DNA of 15,970 nt, taken from NCBI GenBank assembly GCA_964508755.1, contig CAZDUZ010000024.1:1-15970 (forward strand), read 5' to 3'. The notes beneath the pieces are model-generated. The model saw only the letters and a list, made by a program, of their open reading frames with translations, was not told the origin of the DNA and did no database searches. Numbering within the stretch: the first letter of the stretch is position 1; each line of letters begins with the position of its first letter. Shown one piece after another: positions 13,959 through 15,970 of this stretch. The DNA is from CAZDUZ01 sp964508755. GTDB lineage: Bacteria > Patescibacteriota > Dojkabacteria > SC72 > JAFGCJ01. The position numbers and the translations under genes were made by a program.

Positions 13959-14623
13959 CCAAAGGTTGACTGTACAGACTTCCACACATCATCGATTGAA
14001 GGAGAAGCGTCCACGGTTACCAAAATTCCTCTTGACCGGTACGTATTAAGAATTGGTGTTATAGTTTCATTATAACTCCGAATTCGATTTTTAATTGATT
14101 CAGGCTTATCATCTTCGCGAATAGCTAAAAGAGCACCATCTTTATCACACAATTCACCGTTTTTCGGCTTCTTATATTTCAAATGATAATCCGCTCCACA
14201 TTTCGGACAGATTCTTCGAAGTGACATTCTTTCAACGGCAGCTTCTTCCGATAATGGGAAGTAGAGAACCGTATCTAATACTCTACCTGATTTAGCAAGT
14301 AAATCATCGAGAAGTGCAATCTGGGATTCACGTCTTACAACAGCCACAAGTATCCATGTTTCCTCTGGTGGAAATGACTTAACATAATTAGAGAGCATAT
14401 GATAGGTAAGATCATCGTTTACCCATTCTCCTTTAGACCAAGATTCATATGCAGTAATACCATCTGCGGTTTTATGCTCATAGGCATCACGGAACATACT
14501 TCCGGTAGTAATTTTCACTCCACCACAGGCATTGAGAATATTATCGACTTGCGTATCTTTACCGGAACCTGACGGTCCGATAACAAGCATTGTATGAGGT
14601 AACGACTTACAAGTAGCTTTCAT
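13949..14623 (-). CDS. adk: Adenylate kinase-family nucleoside monophosphate kinase, divergent
   Basis: Adk interconverts ATP + AMP and 2 ADP. 224 residues, normal for the long form with a zinc lid. Family marks are a P-loop GPSGSGKDTQ (16-25), TTGSMFRDA (39-47), lid zinc ligands C139, C142, C159 and D162, R169 in IREDDKPE, and SYNETITPIL (183-192). Two core motifs are unusual. The P-loop has Asp where Gly normally follows the Lys. The AMP-binding motif normally DGFPR reads VAVVR (93-97), keeping only the Arg and the later Gln (Q101). The secY-adk-map context supports Adk, but nucleotide specificity could differ. It overlaps secY by 17 bp. Confidence 0.9.
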   Translation of the reverse strand: MKATCKSLPHTMLVIGPSGSGKDTQVDNILNACGGVKITTGSMFRDAYEHKTADGITAYESWSKGEWVNDDLTYHMLSNYVKSFPPEETWILVAVVRRESQIALLDDLLAKSGRVLDTVLYFPLSEEAAVERMSLRRICPKCGADYHLKYKKPKNGELCDKDGALLAIREDDKPESIKNRIRSYNETITPILNTYRSRGILVTVDASPSIDDVWKSVQSTFGLS

Positions 14624-15887
14624 AACTTTGGGTTACAACCATCGATTGAATTTGTCTTCTAACGTCCAGTATAACACCTACCGCGATAAGAAGTCCCGTG
14701 CCACTAAATACTGTTTGTGTAAGAAAACCGAGTTCTTGAGCCACATTAGGAAGAAGTGCGATTCCTGCAAGAAACAGAGAACCAAGAATTGCTAATCGTC
14801 CAGCAACCGTAGTTAAATATTTCACCGTTTGAGTTCCGGGTCGAACTCCAGGAATAAATGCTGCCTGCTTCTGCAAATTTTCAGCCACTCTGCCCGGATT
14901 AAAGACGACAAAGGTATAAAAAAGAGAGAACAAGACAATAAATACAAAAAGAAGAATATTATAGGAAACAGGATCAGCCAGCCAATCCACAAGCCAGGTC
15001 GCAGCATTCTTAATATTGTCAGGAATAGAATCACCCGTCAGAAATTGAGCTATTAACTGCGGAAATGAGAGGAAGGACAACGCAAAAATGACCGGCATGA
15101 CACCTGATTGATTGATTTTTATCGGCAAATTACTGCCGACGGTAGGTCCAGTAGACCGTACCCTTCGCGCATACTGCACCGGAATCTGCCGTTCAGCCTG
15201 CGTAATAAAAACAACAAGCATGATGATAAGTAAATAGGAACCTCCAATAGTAATAAAATCTGTGGTAGTCAAATCACCAACGGTACTCTGAAAGCCTCCA
15301 GGAATTGCAGCAATGATACCTGCGAAAATGAGGAGCGAACTTCCTCCGCCGAATCCTTTTTCAGAAATCAACTCTCCCATCCACATCATGATTGCAGCAC
15401 CTGCAGTAAGGGAAGCCACCATGTTAACAAGGGCAATCGGCTCTAATTTGCTAATAATTCCATACTGCTGAAGAATGGAATAAATAACCAGCGATTGTAA
15501 AATAGCAAGTGGAATGGTAAGAAGTCGTGTATACATATTGATCACTTTTCGCCCGCGGGCACCTTCCTTTTGAAGTTGCTCAATTTTGGGAACAACAGAG
15601 CCGAGAAGCTGGAAGATTACTGATGCGTTAATATACGGGCCAAGACCAATTGCGACGAGTGTCGCATTTTCTAGAACTCCACCTGACACTAACGATAAGA
15701 CTTGTCCGAAATTACTGTCGCCGAAAAATTGTTTAAGTGCGTCAAGAGGAACCCCTGGAACAGGAACTGCAGCCATTATACGAAAGACGAGAATAACCAT
15801 GAGTGAAAACCATAGTTTGTCCCGTATTTCTTTATTTCTCCATATCTGAAAAAGCTTTTCCCTGACAGACGTCGCTAGAGACATCAT
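14607..15887 (-). CDS. secY: Preprotein translocase subunit SecY
   Basis: Channel subunit of the Sec translocon. 426 residues with about ten hydrophobic segments. Recognisable are the first transmembrane helix with FRIMAAVPVPGV (35-46), the plug region after it, GLGPYINASVIFQLL, the cytosolic loop QAERQIPVQYARRV, and NLPIKINQSGVMPVIFA leading into helix 7. The start is the first of two adjacent ATGs. An AGGGG seven bases upstream is one of the few Shine-Dalgarno-like sequences in the window. It lies 35 bp after rplO and its end overlaps adk. Confidence 0.98.
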   Translation of the reverse strand: MMSLATSVREKLFQIWRNKEIRDKLWFSLMVILVFRIMAAVPVPGVPLDALKQFFGDSNFGQVLSLVSGGVLENATLVAIGLGPYINASVIFQLLGSVVPKIEQLQKEGARGRKVINMYTRLLTIPLAILQSLVIYSILQQYGIISKLEPIALVNMVASLTAGAAIMMWMGELISEKGFGGGSSLLIFAGIIAAIPGGFQSTVGDLTTTDFITIGGSYLLIIMLVVFITQAERQIPVQYARRVRSTGPTVGSNLPIKINQSGVMPVIFALSFLSFPQLIAQFLTGDSIPDNIKNAATWLVDWLADPVSYNILLFVFIVLFSLFYTFVVFNPGRVAENLQKQAAFIPGVRPGTQTVKYLTTVAGRLAILGSLFLAGIALLPNVAQELGFLTQTVFSGTGLLIAVGVILDVRRQIQSMVVTQSYESYL

Positions 15888-15922
15888 ATGCCCCTATTAA
15901 AATTACCTTTTCAATCCAGCAG

Positions 15923-15970
15923 TTATTTCACTCCGACAGAACCACCGAGTGTCTCGATAGCTTTCTGTGC
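15923..15970 (-). CDS. rplO: 50S ribosomal protein L15 (uL15), C-terminal end only
   Basis: The window edge cuts this gene. Fifteen codons and a TAA stop read AQKAIETLGGSVGVK, matching the end of L15, where a helix is followed by a Gly-Gly turn and a short strand. L15 directly before secY is the standard spc-operon order, and the reading frame runs cleanly to the edge. Confidence 0.85.
   Translation of the reverse strand, partial: AQKAIETLGGSVGVK

Noticed and set aside
1..15970. Recoding of TGA as an amino acid (Gracilibacteria-type code)
   Set aside because: TGA ends rpoA, infA and comM at the expected family lengths, and no conserved gene needs read-through.
1..15970. Insertion sequences, integrases, tRNA genes or attachment sites
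   Set aside because: I looked on both strands and found no transposase or integrase motifs and no tRNA cloverleaf that I could support.

Overview
The window looks like chromosomal DNA from a small-genome bacterium, most likely of the Candidate Phyla Radiation (Patescibacteria). The pointers are a VirB6/TrbL-like membrane protein of the kind common in those genomes, almost no Shine-Dalgarno sequences, tightly packed or overlapping genes, and unusual substitutions in several housekeeping enzymes. TGA behaves as a stop codon (rpoA, infA, comM), which argues against the Gracilibacteria/Absconditabacteria code. I cannot assign a lineage more closely from sequence alone.

Left part (1-4310), probably accessory and cell-surface genes. 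Two leftward genes encode a large secreted cysteine-rich protein (900-2444) and, downstream, a VirB6/TrbL-like integral membrane protein that runs off the window (1-831). Two rightward genes encode a secreted helical protein with eight cysteines (2644-3918) and a small single-pass membrane protein (3959-4258), closed by a strong terminator at 4281-4308. This is the least explained part of the window and may be a type IV secretion or surface-appendage locus.

Middle part (4353-8598), information-processing genes. A divergent pair queA (leftward) and fmt (rightward) share an intergenic region with a perfect 11-bp inverted repeat. The gene for RNase P RNA (rnpB, leftward, 6454-6917) follows fmt tail to tail, and its P1 helix overlaps the end of fmt. 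Rightward of rnpB is a ComM/YifB-type AAA+ ATPase (7075-8598) whose start codon lies inside a perfect inverted repeat and is coupled to a possible 7-codon leader ORF.

Right part (8587-15970), the end of the spc operon and the alpha operon, all leftward: rplO (C-terminal end only), secY, adk, map, infA, rpmJ, rpsM, rpsK, rpsD, rpoA, rplQ, rplM, rpsI. The order is the classic Gram-positive-like one. A near-consensus promoter directly after map probably drives infA through rpsI. rpsI overlaps comM tail to tail by 12 bp. Within this block the adenylate kinase, the RNA polymerase alpha C-terminal domain, L17 and S11 show lineage-specific features described below.
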